Assembly (NCBI GenBank): GCA_963691815.1
Contig: OY829668.1
Span: 14,244,643 to 14,308,642, forward strand
Direction: 5' to 3'
Source of the DNA: Echiichthys vipera
Taxonomy: Eukaryota; Chordata; Actinopteri; Perciformes; Trachinidae
DNA: 64,000 nucleotides
Of this stretch, positions 12,298-25,825 are shown piece after piece. Below the pieces are notes generated by a model that saw nothing but the letters and a program-made list of their open reading frames with translations, did not search any database and had not been told where the DNA came from. Within the stretch, counting starts at the first letter, position 1; each line of letters starts with the position of its first letter. The translations under genes and the position numbers were made by a program.

Positions 12298-12859
12298 GAC
12301 TGGTGGCTTTCTTTTTCTTCTTCTTCTGAATTTCCTGCAGACTAGATAAAGGCACATAGCTGCCATCCACAGTTCACAGTTCTATCCATAATATTATATA
12401 TAGGAACAGACTGGTTTCCCCCAAGGACTGCAACAATAGCGGCTTTGGTGATCCCATGGATGTTTCCCGGAGAACTTCGATGACGCTCACCGCAATCTCA
12501 ACGCTGATTGGCTGTCGTGGCACAGCGTCACGCCATGTCGCCTGAAAAGTTCAAATGTTTTATCTTCAAACGAAAAATTGATTCATTGATTTTGAACGGA
12601 AGCTTTCGGTGTGAATGCCCGATAAGCTGCTTACACAGTCGACCTACAGTATATGGTCGTTTTTTGTGCACGCACTGTTGGAATAATAGAGGAAATACAT
12701 ACACAAATAGAGAATTATAGCAACCAGAAAAACTGTATGTCTTGCACAGAAAAAGGAGAGAAAAGGTAATTACAGGTGCGTTTATGTTCCTCTATAATCC
12801 TGAACATACTAGAAGAAATCCTGTTATCAGTCTGTCAGCTTTTCTTTTTTTTTCTCCAA

Positions 12860-13520
12860 ATGTCAGGCGCAGAGAGGAACACGGCCGACCGTAAGCCCCG
12901 GCGTCCCACGTCAGCCCACCCCGATCCCTCCGACACGTGAGAGCCGGAGCTCATCACTCATTATTGATACATGCAGGCGTCCCCGCGGGCACCTCTCCGC
13001 ACTGTACGCGGAGAACACGAGCCCTGAAGGAGAAAACACAAGCTCCCCTTCTCTCTCTGTACATGTTAATAAAACTATGAGCCAAACGTTACAACACGTG
13101 CCGACCTGCAATGGGAATTAAGTAAAGCCGTCGGCGTAGTTTGCGCTTCGATCATCGCTCGGCGGGATCTGCTCGAGCTCGATGAGGGGGGAGAAAAAAC
13201 TTCCTCCGCAGCGTTTTTTGACAAGGCCCGGAATCAAAGCGCAGCAGTGATTACTAAAACATCGATAATAGTTTAAAGAGTACATTCCCCTCTCTAATTA
13301 GCATGCTAGTGTCACCTCTCCTCCAGCTCGATAATGCCGCCGTGTGCATACAGAGCATGTGTGGGCGTGAGGCGCGCTCTCTGCTAATGAGAGTCTATAA
13401 TTAACACGTCGGCACAGAGTCGCATGTCACGATAGCGCGGATAATGAAACGCCGAACGCCACCGACCGTTGCCGACTGTGACCCCGCTCACCGGATGAAG
13501 TTAGTGTGAAGTTAATTGAA
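12860..13520. other. CpG-rich unique region, no gene recognised
   Basis: Noticeably higher GC and CpG density than its surroundings (for example cccgcgggcacctctccg, gcggataatgaaacgccg), mixed with homeodomain-type TAATTA cores. It could be a CpG island or regulatory element. The minus-strand frame 12911-13111 has no family features. Confidence 0.4.
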
Positions 13521-13794
13521 TGAGGTCAATGGGTAAATATGTATATTAAGACACTTGATTAAATCACAGTTATTCTGATTTAGTAGTTGGACAGACTGAA
13601 GGACAGAGAGTTCAGTTCAGTGACTCCTCTGTATGATAATTAGCATCTATATTTACACCCTAAAGCACACAAGTTACCGAAGAAATAACATTTATATTCC
13701 AAATGTGTTCATACTGTGGAGCAATTGGCTCCGAAAATAAAACACCTTTTGCCGGTATTATTTTTGTTTCCATGTAAATGTGACAAGCCGGTCC

Positions 13795-14945
13795 CTGTTG
13801 AACGTTAGCTTTTAAAGATTGGAATAGAAACTGAATAAATACCGCACGTATAAACACTGAAGCGATTTGCTAGCTCAATCTTTTTGTGACAAAGATATCT
13901 AATCTGGAAAAAAAATAATTTTTCTAAGGGCAGATTTAAGCAACACAATATATTTCTACTCCCCATTGAGTGAGCCAGCTAACTTAAGCTAATATTAACT
14001 TTGTTGGGATTGCAAAGTTTCGCAAACTGAATAAACACCACACATGTAGCCTACACACTAAACTGATTTGTTAGCTCAGTCTTGTTGTAACTAAGATATT
14101 TAATGAAAAAAAATCATTTTAATTTATTATTTTTCCATGGACAGATTTAAGCAACAAAGACAGTTTCTACTCCCTGTTTAGTCAGCCAGCTAACGTAAGC
14201 TAACGTTAGCTTGTAGGGCTTGAGAAGTTTCTCAAACTAAATAAATACCACACTTATAATCATTAAACTGATGTGCTAGCTCAATCTTGTTGTAACTAAG
14301 ATATCTAATGGAAAGACATGATTGTTCCATGGACAGATTTAAGCAACAGAGACGAGTTACTGTTCCTTAACTGTCAGCCAGCTTACTGAAGCTAACGTTA
14401 GCTGCTGACAGTCTCATAACGTTAATTGTCTCTTGCTTAAATCTGTCCACTGAAAAGTTATTTTTTCCATTAGATATCTTAGTTACAGCAAGATTGAGCA
14501 AATAAATGTATTTACTTATGAGAAACGTCACGATGTCTACAAGCTAATGTTAGCTTAAGTTAGCTGGCTGACTCACAGAACAGTAGAAATTGTCCAAGGA
14601 AAGGTTTTAATTTAGTTTAGGCCTATATCTTAGTTAAAACAAGATTGAGCTAGCAAATCAGTTGAGTGTTTATATGTGTGGTATTTATTCAGTTATGAGA
14701 AACTTCACAATCTCAACAAGCTAACTTGAGCTAACTTTAGCTTTGAAGAGATTGTGGGAAGTTTTCTCAATAAATACCACTTATAGAAACACTAAAATGC
14801 TTTACTAGCTCAATTTTGTTGTAACAAAGATACAGTATCTACTGGGAAAAAATATTTTTACACGGACAAATTTAAGCAACAAACATAATTTCTACTCTTC
14901 CTTGAGTCAGTCAGCTAACTTAAGCTAACGTTACCTTGTAGAGAT
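13795..14945. repeat. ~180-bp repeats in mixed orientation
   Basis: Six diverged units share TAGCTCAATCTTGTTGTAAC, AAGATATCTAATGG, CAGATTTAAGCAACA and CAGCTAACTTAAGCTAACG. Three run forward (about 13.80-14.40 kb), two are reversed (about 14.41-14.74 kb, with GTTACAGCAAGATTGAGC and GCTTAAATCTGTCC), and the last is forward again (to 14.945 kb). The junctions at ~14.41 and ~14.74 kb form inverted repeats able to make long hairpins. Confidence 0.85.
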
Positions 14946-15484
14946 AGTGATGTTTAAGGTTGCCAGCTCCCTGAAATGGAAATAAGGTAATAAAGGGGAG
15001 TGCAGGTATATGCGCATATTACACCTGGATGAATGCATTATTATTACACTTACTGTATCTAAATATAAATTATATATTATAATAAGTCCTATTCATTCAA
15101 TATATGTAGCCAAGCAAGACATTTTCCCCTGTACGACGCTGTGCAAATGTTCTTTGTACTTAAATAATATTAAATTAAAGATAATAATTTCATTATAGTG
15201 TGAAAGAGTAATTTCACATATTCTTTGGAATAAAACAATCAATAAACATTTAATAAAAATAAACAAAAGCAGCTATTTGTGCCTCAAGGGTCAAAGGCCA
15301 TGACTACAATCAAAACAAACATTTAAATTAATAGTCATATTTTATGCACGTTTGTTTTCAGTCATTAAGCATCTCTTTGAAGTCATTTTGCATTCGCTGA
15401 GCCATTGGCAGCCCCCTCGCTCTGACATCTCTCCATTAATTGCATATATATAGGTCCTGTCTGTGCATGTGTGTGTATTTTAGG

Positions 15485-15487
<3 letters not shown>

Positions 15488-15532
<45 letters not shown>
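15488..15532 (+). repeat. (TG)n microsatellite
   Basis: About 22 uninterrupted TG dinucleotides. Confidence 0.97.
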
Positions 15533-15533
<1 letters not shown>

Positions 15534-15554
15534 CATGTATAATAAAAACAGAGT

Positions 15555-15600
15555 GAAAAAATTGAATTTCCCTTGCAGGATTAATAAAGGAATTCTTCTT
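15555..15600 (+). mobile_element. LINE 3' tail
   Basis: TTGAATTTCCCTTGCAGG then ATTAATAAAGGAATTC resembles the common fish tail 'ttgaatttccccttgggattaataaag' type. It lies next to a TG microsatellite. Confidence 0.5.
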
Positions 15601-15759
15601 CTACTCATCATTGATCATATTTACCACCATATTTATTATCATTGTCATATTCTGTCACCTTAGCTGTGCTTGCTTCTACTATTCTGCTGTATTAACTGCC
15701 ATAACATATGAGTCATATTCACATTAATATAGATATTATTATAGTTACTGTTACTTTTG

Positions 15760-15870
15760 TGGTTGTTTCCATCTCTGGAAGTGTGTCTGTCTCTGTCTTT
15801 GTGTCTGTCTGTCTCTCTCTGTCCATCTGTCCGTCTTTTCTGTCTCTCTCTCGCTCTCCTTTTCTTTCTC
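15760..15870 (+). repeat. TCTG/TCTC-rich simple sequence
   Basis: Pyrimidine-rich run of GTCTGTCTCTG-type words. It produces Arg/Asp/Glu-rich frames on the opposite strand (15660-15958) that I do not accept as genes. Confidence 0.8.
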
Positions 15871-15984
15871 CCCAACCAGTGCAGACAGATGTGCGTCCTC
15901 CACAGAGCTGGGTCTGTCTGACGTTCCTGTCTGTTATAGTGAAGGTTTTCGTTGCCACCGTACTCTACGGGGGAATTGTTGGGT

Positions 15985-16085
15985 CTATGTTTATTATAAA
16001 TAAGTCATAGAGTGTGGTCTTTACCTACTCTGTAAAGTGTCCTGAGATAACTTTTGTTATGATTTGGCACTTTAAACAAAATTGA
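15985..16085 (+). mobile_element. LINE 3' tail
   Basis: Words GTAAAGTGTCCTGAGATAAC, TTTTGTTATGATTTGGCAC and AAAATTGAATTG match a very common fish retrotransposon 3' end as I remember it. Only the tail is present; family uncertain. Confidence 0.6.
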
Positions 16086-16089
16086 ATTG

Positions 16090-16739
16090 TTAAGTCATGT
16101 TCTGTCTCTTTGTGATCATCTTTGTGCTTTTTTCAGCAGGCCCCGGGGCCCCGACCGGCCCATGAACCCATCCGTCCATGTGTGCAGGTAAAGAGTTCAC
16201 ATCCTGCACGTGTCCAGGTTTAACCAAGTCCGGTGTTGACGGAGTAAACACTAAAAGACTCTGCACACTGTGTCTGCCTTTAACCTTCTTCCCTCAACCT
16301 TCACCAAGTGCCGCGAGCGCTGAAACCATAAAAAAGTTGGACCGGTGCTTTTCGAGCGGACACCTTTGGAAAATATGTGCAGATCCCCTCCAGACTTGTC
16401 GTAGCACATAAAACCTCTCTGCATGGAGCAACGGTTCTCTCTGATATTGAGTTTAAAGCCCCGCGGAGTTTTCTTGTAAACGCGCAAAGTTTCTTTTCCC
16501 ATTCAGAGTTTCTGTTTGTGTGTTTCCTCGCGCTGGATGCATTCACTTCCTCGCTATCTCTGGAGATGTCTATTTGTCCCGCCCCTTCTCCGCTGTGATT
16601 GGACGGACGCTCAAGGTCACTCTCATACCATTCAGTTCATCTATCAGTAAAGTGTAGATTTTAGTTTGTACCCATGGACCCATGGAGTGGTTTAAGAGGA
16701 CTCAGCATTCACAATAAAATATCACAATGGTGATTAAGA
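16090..16739. other. Non-repetitive stretch, no gene recognised
   Basis: Unique, partly GC-rich sequence. Overlapping frames on both strands at 16178-16598 conflict and show no domain. A small unrecognised exon cannot be excluded. Confidence 0.3.
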
Positions 16740-17013
16740 AGAAGATTATGAGAAAGAGTCTAAAATACGAGAAAAAGTCAAAATTATGGGAGAAAAAGTC
16801 TAAAATACGAGAAAAAGTCAAAATTATGGGAGAAAAAGTCTAAAATACGAGAAAAAGTCAAAATTATGAGAGAAAAAGTCTAAAATACGAGAAAAAGTCA
16901 AAATTATGAGAGAAAAAGTCTCAAACCTTTAGAAAAAGTCAAAATTATGAGAGAAAAAGTCTAAAGATACAAGAAAAAGTCAAACTATGAGAATTATAAG
17001 TATTTTTGTCATA
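16740..17013 (+). repeat. 40-bp minisatellite related to the 21-bp satellite
   Basis: Alternating AGAAAAAGTCTAAAATACG and AGAAAAAGTCAAAATTATG half-units (19 plus 21 bases). The second half closely resembles the monomer of the 18-31 kb array. Confidence 0.9.
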
Positions 17014-17019
17014 AGTTAT

Positions 17020-17440
17020 AAATATGACGTGTGTGTTTTGTGATCTTTTTGTGGCTGTTTGTTTTTGTCACGTTGTGTCTTTTTGTGTGTGTTTTTTGTC
17101 ACGTTTTGTCTTTTTGTGTGTGTTTTTTGTCACGTTTTGTCTTTTTGTGTGTGTTTTTTGTCACGTTGTGTCTTTTTGTGTGTGTTTTTTGTCACATTGT
17201 GTCTTTTTGTGTGTGTTTTTTGTCACAGTGTCTTTTTGTACGTGTTTTGTGATCTTTTTGTGGTTGTTTGTATTTGTCATGTTGTCTTTTTGTACGTGTT
17301 TTGTGATCTTTTTATGACCATTTAATGTTTTTTTTGTCATGTTGTGTCTTTTTGTGTGTGTTTTTTGATCATTTAATGTTTTTTTGTCACGTTGTGTGTG
17401 TTCTGTGATCTTTTCGTGGTCCTTTAATGTCTCTTTTTCT
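17020..17440 (+). repeat. 31-bp TTTTTGTGTGTG minisatellite
   Basis: Clean 31-base period (for example 17101, 17132, 17163) of CACGTTTTGTCTTTTTG, TGTGTG and TTTTTTGT, decaying to the right. It yields Phe/Val/Cys-rich artificial frames. Confidence 0.92.
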
Positions 17441-17444
17441 CTCA

Positions 17445-17855
17445 CCTTGTGTCTTTTTGCAGTTGAAAACATTTGAAACATTTCTTTTGAGGCCTCTTTG
17501 ACCTCCCGTGTGTTTTCTGCGCTGCTCTTTATCAGAACACTTGGTGTAAAGCGGCGGCAGCAGTGGGATGTGATGCTCCACAGGGACGTCTTTCCTCCTG
17601 AAGGTGGAAAAGCTGGTTTCACACCCCACTGCACAACAAACAGACGCTGTGGCGGTGGCGGGCTGTGTACCTGGACCCACTGTTAACCACCATCAGCCCG
17701 GCGGCACGCGGCTGGCGTTCATATCTCATCATGGCGTGCAGAACTGTCCACTGTACATTGTGGGTCATGACCCGTGACCTGTGGAACATAAACAGCCTTA
17801 AAGAGGAAGTGTTAGTGCTTCTGCTGAGTCATGAATAATGAAGGTATCATCCTCT

Positions 17856-17860
<5 letters not shown>
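17445..17860. other. Non-repetitive stretch, no gene recognised
   Basis: Unique DNA. Frames on both strands (17498-17686 plus; 17387-17680 minus) overlap the neighbouring array and lack family features. Confidence 0.3.
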
Positions 17861-17894
<34 letters not shown>

Positions 17895-17897
17895 TGT

Positions 17898-17929
<32 letters not shown>

Positions 17930-17947
17930 CTGTCTGTCTGTGTGTGT
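17861..17947 (+). repeat. (TG)n microsatellite with TCTG interruptions
   Basis: A compound TG/TCTG run immediately upstream of the satellite array. Confidence 0.95.
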
Positions 17948-20900
17948 AGTAAATAAGAAAGATTTCATGATTAAAGGTGAAAAAAATTGGAAAATGATGA
18001 CATGAACATTAATAGAGAAATAGAAATAGATAAAATGTGATAATTATGAGATTAAAAATCTGAATATTACATAAAAAGTAAAATAATAATGAGATAAAAA
18101 GTCATAACTATGAGATATAAAGTCATAATTATGAGATATAAAGTCATAATTATGAGATAGAAAGTCATAATTATGAGATAAAAAGTCATAATAATGAGAT
18201 ATAAAGTCATAATTATGAGATATAAAGTCATAATTATGAGATATAAAGTCATAATAATGAGATATAAAGTCATAATAATGAGATATAAACTCATAATCAT
18301 GAGATATAAAGTCATAATTATGATATAAAGTCATAATCATGAGATATAAAGTCATAATAATGAGATATAAAGTCATAATAATGAGATATAAAGTCATAAT
18401 CATGAGATATAAAGTCATAATAATGATATAAAGTCATAATCATGAGATATAAAGTCATAATAATGAGATATAAAGTCATAATCATGAGATATAAAGTCAT
18501 AATCATGATATAAAGTCATAATCATGATATATAAAGTCATAATAATGAGATATAAAGTCATAATAATGAGATATAAAGTCATAATCATGAGATATAAAGT
18601 CATAATCATGAGATATAAAGTCATAATAATGAGATATAAAGTCATAATTTTGAGATATAAAGTCATAATAATGAGATATAAAGTCATAATCATGAGATAT
18701 AAAGTCATAATTATGAGATATAAAGTCATAATTATGAGATATAAAGTCATAATCAGATATAAAGTCATAATTATGAGATATAAAGTCATAATAATGAGAT
18801 ATAAAGTCATAATAATGAGATATATAGTCATAATTATTAGATATAAAGTCATAATCATGAGATATAAAGTCATAATTATGAGATATAAAGTCATAATTAT
18901 GAGATATAAAGTCATAATAATGAGATATAAAGTCATAATCATGAGATATAAAGTCATAATAATGAGATATAAAGTAATAATAATGAGATATAAAGTCATA
19001 ATCATGAGATATAAAGTCATAATAATGAGATATAAAGTCATAATTATGAGATAAAAAGTCATAATCATGAGATATAAAGTCATAATCATGAGATATAAAG
19101 TCATAATTATGAGATATAAAGTCATAATCATGAGATATAAAGTCATAATAATGAGATATAAATTCATAATTATGATATAAAGTCATAATTATGATATAAA
19201 GTCATAATAATGAGATAAAAAGTCATAATTATGAGATATAAAGTCATAATCATGAGATATAAAGTCATAATTATGTGATATAAAGTCATAATTATGAGAT
19301 ATAAAGTCATAATAATGAGATATAAAGTCATAATCATGAGATATAAAGTCATAATTATGTGATATAAAGTCATAATTATGATAAAAAGTCATAATCATGA
19401 GATATAAAGTCATAATTATGTGATATAAAGTCATAATAATGAGATATAAAGTCATAATTATGAGATATAAAGTCATAATTATGAGATATAAAGTCATGAT
19501 TATGAGATATAAAGGCATAATCATGAGATATAAAGTCATAATTATGAGATATAAAGTCATAATTATGAGATATAAAGTCATAATTATGAGATATAAAGTC
19601 ATAATCATGAGATATAAAGTCATAATCATGAGATATAAAGTCATAATTATGAGATATAAAGTCATAATTATGAGATATAAAGTCATAATTATGAGATATA
19701 AAGTCATAATCATGAGATATAAAGTCATAATCATGATATAAAGTCATAATCATGAGATATAAAGTCATAATTATGAGATATAAAGTCATAATAATGAGAT
19801 ATAAAGTCATAATCATGAGATATAAAGTCATAATCATGAGATATAAAGTCATAATTATGATAAAAAGTCATAATTATGAGATATAAAGTCATAATTATGA
19901 TATAAAGTCATAATTATGAGATATAAAGTCATAATTATGATATAAAGTCATAATAATGAGATATAAAGTCAAAATTATGAGATATAAAGTCATAATCATG
20001 ATATAAAGTCATAATCATGAGATATAAAGTCATAAATATGAGATATAAAGTCATAATAATGAGATATAAAGTCATAATCATGAGATATAAAGTCATAATC
20101 ATGAGATAAAAAGTCATAATTATGATATAAAGTCATAATCATGATATATAAAGTCATAATTATGAGATATAAAGTCATAATTATGATATAAAGTCTTAAT
20201 TATGATATATAAAGTCATAATAATGAGATATAAAGTCATAATTATGATAAAAAGTCATAATCATGAGATATAAAGTCATAATTATGTGATATAAAGTCAT
20301 AATAATGAGATATAAAGTCATAATTATGAGATATAAAGTCATAATAATGAGATATAAAGTCATAATTATGATAAAAAGTCATAATCATGAGATATAAAGT
20401 CATAATTATGTGATATAAAGTCATAATTATGAGATATAAAGTCATAATCATGAGATAAAAAGTCATAATCATGAGATATAAAGTCATAATTATGATATAA
20501 AGTCATAATTATGAGATATAAAGTCATAATTATGAGATATAAAGTCATAATTATGATATAAAGTCATAATTATGAGATATAAAGTCATAATAATGAGATA
20601 TAAAGTCATAATTATGAGATAAAAAGTCATAATAATGAGATATAAAGTCATAATTATGAGATATAAAGTCATAATCATGAGATATAGAGTCATAATTATG
20701 AGATATAAAGTCATAATTATGAGATATAAAGTCATAATTATGAGATATAAAGTCATAATTATGAGATAAAAAGTCATAATAATGAGATATAAAGTCATAA
20801 TTATGAGATATAAAGTCATAATAATGAGATATAAAGTCATAATTATGAGATATAAAGTCATAATTATGAGATATAAAGTCATAATTATGAGATATAAAGT

Positions 20901-23545
20901 CATAATTATGATAAAGTCATAATCATGAGATATAAAGTCATAATTATGATAAAAAGTCATAATCATGAGATATAAAGTCATAATTATGAGATATAAAGTC
21001 ATAATCATGAGATATAAAGTCATAATTATGATAAAAAGTCATATCATAAGATATAAAGTCATAATTATGATATAAAAAGTCATTATCATGAGATATAAAG
21101 TCATAATTATGATATAAAAAGTCATTATCATGAGATATAAAGTCATAATTATGAGATATAAAGTCATAATCATGATATATAAAGTCATAATAATGAGATA
21201 TAAAGTCATAATCATGAGATATAAAGTCATAATCATGAGATATAAAGTCATAATTATGATAAAAAGTCATATCATAAGATATAAAGTCATAATTATGAGA
21301 TATAAAGTCATAATTATGAGATATAAAGTCATAATCATGAGATATAAAGTCATAATTATGAGATATAAAGTCATAATCATGAGATATAAAGTCATAATTA
21401 TGATAAAAAGTCATATCATAAGATATAAAGTCATAATTATGAGATATAAAGTCATAATTATGAGATATAAAGTCATAATTATGAGATATAAAGTCATAAT
21501 TATGATATATAAAGTCATAATTATGAGATATAAAGTCATAATTATGATAAAAAGTCATATCATAAGATATAAAGTCATAATTGTGATATAAAAAGTCATA
21601 ATAATGAGATATAAAGTCATAATTATGATATAAAGTCATAATCATGAGATATAAAGTCATAATCATGATATAAAGTCATAATCATGAGATATAAAGTCAT
21701 AATTATGAGATATAAAGTCATAATTATGAGATATAAAGTCATAATTATGAGATATAAAGTCATAATTATGATATAAAGTCATAATAATGAGATATAAAGT
21801 CATAATCATGAGATATAAAGTCATAATAATGAGATATAAAGTCATAATAATGAGATATAAAGTCATAATTATGATAAAAGTCATAATTATGAGATATAAA
21901 GTCATAATCATGAGATATAAAGTCATAATCATGAGATATAAAGTCATAATCATGATATCTAAAGTCATAATTATGAGATATAAAGTCATAATTATGAGAT
22001 ATAAAGTCATAATCATGAGATATAAAGTCACAATTATGAGATGTAAAGTCATAATAATGAGATATAAAGTCATAATTATGAGATATAAAGTCATAATAAT
22101 GAGATATAAAGTCATAATAATGAGATATAAAGTCATAATTATGAGATATAAAGTCATAATCATGAGATATAAAGTCATAATAATGAGATATAAAGTCATA
22201 ATAATGAGATATAAAGTCATAATTTTGAGATATAAAGTCATAATAATGAGATATAAAGTCATAATTATGAGATAAAAAGTCATAATCATGAGTGTAAAGT
22301 CATAATCATGAGACAAAAAGTCATAATTATGATAAAAAGTCATAATTATGAGATATAAAGTCATAATTATGAGATATAAAGTCATAATTATGAGATATAA
22401 AGTCATAATTATGATATAAAGTCATAATTATGAGATATAAAGTCATAATCATGAGATATAAAGTCATAATTATGATATAAAGTCATAATTATGATATATA
22501 AAGTCATAATTATGATATAAAGTCATAATTATGAGATATAAAGTCATAATTATGAGATATAAAGTCATAATTATGAGATATAAAGTCATAATTATGATAA
22601 AAAGTCATAATTATGAGATATAAAGTCATAATCATGAGATATAAAGTCATAATAATGAGATATTAAGTCATAATAATGAGATATTAAGTCATAATCATGA
22701 GATATAAAGTCATAATAATGAGATATAAAGTCATAATCATGAGATATAAAGTAATAATCATGAGATATAAAGTCATAATCATGAGATATAAAGTCATAAT
22801 AATGAGATATTAAGTCATAATTATGAGATATAAAGTCATAATAATGAGATATAAAGTCATAATCATGAGATATAAAGTAATAATCATGAGATATAAAGTC
22901 ATAATTATGAGATATAAAGTCATAATAATGAGATATAAAGTCATAATTATGAGATATAAAGTAATAATCATGAGATATAAAGTCATAATCATGAGATATA
23001 AAGTCATAATTATGAGATATAAAGTCATAATAATGAGATATTAAGTCATAATCATGAGATATAAAGTCATAATAATGAGATATAAAGTAATAATCATGAG
23101 ATATAAAGTCATAATCATGAGATATAAAGTCATAATAATGAGATATTAAGTCATAATTATGAGATATAAAGTCATAATAATGAGATATAAAGTCATAATC
23201 ATGAGATATAAAGTAATAATAATGAGATAAAAAGTCATAATTATAAGATATAAAGTCATAATTATGATATAAAGTCATAATTATGAGATATAAAGTCATA
23301 ATCATGAGATATAAAGTCATAATAATGAGATATAAAGTCATAATTATGATATAAAGTCATATTTATGATATAAAGTCATAATTATGATATATAAAGTCAT
23401 AATTATGATATAAAGTCATAATTATGATAAAAAGTCATAATTATGAGATATAAAGTCATAATTATGAGATATAAAGTCATAATCATGAGATATGAAGTCA
23501 TAATAATGAGATATTAAGTCATAATAATGAGATATAAAGTCATAA

Positions 23546-25390
23546 TCATGATATAAAGTCATAATCATGAGATATAAAGTCATAATCATGAGATATAAAG
23601 TCATAATTATGAGATATTAAGTCATAATCATGAGATATAAAGTCATAATTATGAGATATTAAGTCATAATAATGAGATATAAAGTCATAATCATGAGATA
23701 TAAAGTCATAATAATGAGATATTAAGTCATAATAATGAGATATTAAGTCATAATTATGAGATATAAAGTCATAATTATGATATAAAAAGTAATTATCATG
23801 AGATATAAAGTCATAATCATGAGATATAAAGTCATAATTATGAGATATAAAGTCATAATTATGATATAAAGTCATAATCATGAGATATAAAGTCATAATC
23901 ATGATATAAAGTCATAATCATGAGATATAAAGTCATAATTATGAGATATAAAGTCATAATTATGAGATATAAAGTCATAATTATGAGATATAAAGTCATA
24001 ATTATGATATAAAGTCATAATAATGAGATATAAAGTCATAATTATGATATAAAGTCATAATTATGAGATATAAAGTCATAGTCATGAGATATAAAGTCAT
24101 AATAATGAGATATAAAGTCATAATTATGAGATATAAAGTCATAATCATGAGATATAAAGTCATAATTATGAGATATAAAGTCATAATCATGAGTTATAAA
24201 GTCATAATTATGAGATATAAAGTCATAATAATGAGATATAAAGTCATAATTATGATAAAAAGTCATAATCATGAGATATAAAGTCATAATCATGAGATAT
24301 AAAGTCATAATTATGAGATATAAAGTCATAATCATGAGATAAAAAGTCATAAATATGATAAAAAGTCATAATCATGAGATATAAAGTCATAATCATGAGA
24401 TATAAAGTCATAATAATGAGATATTAAGTCATAATAATGAGATATTAAGTCATAATTATGAGATATAAAGTCATAATAATGAGATATTAAGTCATAATAA
24501 TGAGATATTAAGTCATAATTATGATATAAAAAGTAATTATCATGAGATATAAAGTCATAATTATGAGATATAAAGTCATAATAATGAGATATAAAGTCAT
24601 AATCATGATATAAAGTCATAATCATGAGATATAAAGTCATAATCATGAGATATAAAGTCATAATTATGAGATATTAAGTCATAATCATGAGATATAAAGT
24701 CATAATTATGAGATATTAAGTCATAATAATGAGATATAAAGTCATAATCATGAGATATAAAGTCATAATAATGAGATATTAAGTCATAATAATGAGATAT
24801 TAAGTCATAATTATGAGATATAAAGTCATAATTATGATATAAAAAGTAATTATCATGAGATATAAAGTCATAATCATGAGATATAAAGTCATAATTATGA
24901 GATATAAAGTCATAATTATGATATAAAGTCATAATCATGAGATATAAAGTCATAATCATGATATAAAGTCATAATCATGAGATATAAAGTCATAATTATG
25001 AGATATAAAGTCATAATTATGAGATATAAAGTCATAATTATGAGATATAAAGTCATAATTATGATATAAAGTCATAATAATGAGATATAAAGTCATAATT
25101 ATGATATAAAGTCATAATTATGAGATATAAAGTCATAGTCATGAGATATAAAGTCATAATAATGAGATATAAAGTCATAATCATGAGATATAAAGTCATA
25201 ATTATGAGATATAAAGTCATAATCATGAGTTATAAAGTCATAATTATGAGATATAAAGTCATAATAATGAGATATAAAGTCATAATTATGATAAAAAGTC
25301 ATAATCATGAGATATAAAGTCATAATCATGAGATATAAAGTCATAATTATGAGATATAAAGTCATAATCATGAGATAAAAAGTCATAAAT
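23546..25390. repeat. Higher-order duplication in the satellite, offset 1057
   Basis: The 357-base stretches 23546-23902 and 24603-24959 give identical 118-residue conceptual translations, and flanking variants (ATAGTCATGAG, GAGTTATAAAG) recur at the same spacing. One monomer is lost in the second copy further right (24042-24350 against 25099-25386). Confidence 0.85.
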
Positions 25391-25825
25391 ATGATAAAAA
25401 GTCATAATCATGAGATATAAAGTCATAATTATGAGATATAAAGTCATAATCATGAGATATAAAGTCATAATTATGAGATATAAAGTCATAATAATGAGAT
25501 ATAAAGTCATAATTATGATAAAAAGTCATAATAATGAGATATAAAGTCATAATTATGAGATATAAAGTCATAATAATGAGATATAAAGTCATAATTATGA
25601 GATATAAAGTCATAATAATGAGATATAAAGTCATAATTATGATAAAAAGTCATAATAATTAGATATAAAGTCATAATTATGAGATATAAAGTCATAATTA
25701 TGAGATATAAAGTCATAATAATGAGATATAAAGTCATAATTATGAGATATAAAGTCATAATTATGAGATTTACAGTCATAATTATGAGATATAAAGTCAT
25801 AATTATGAGATAAAAAGTCATAATA

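Noticed and set aside
15660..15958. Arg/Asp/Glu-rich minus-strand frames near 15.7-15.9 kb
   Set aside because: Produced by TCTG/TCTC simple sequence; no splice or domain support.
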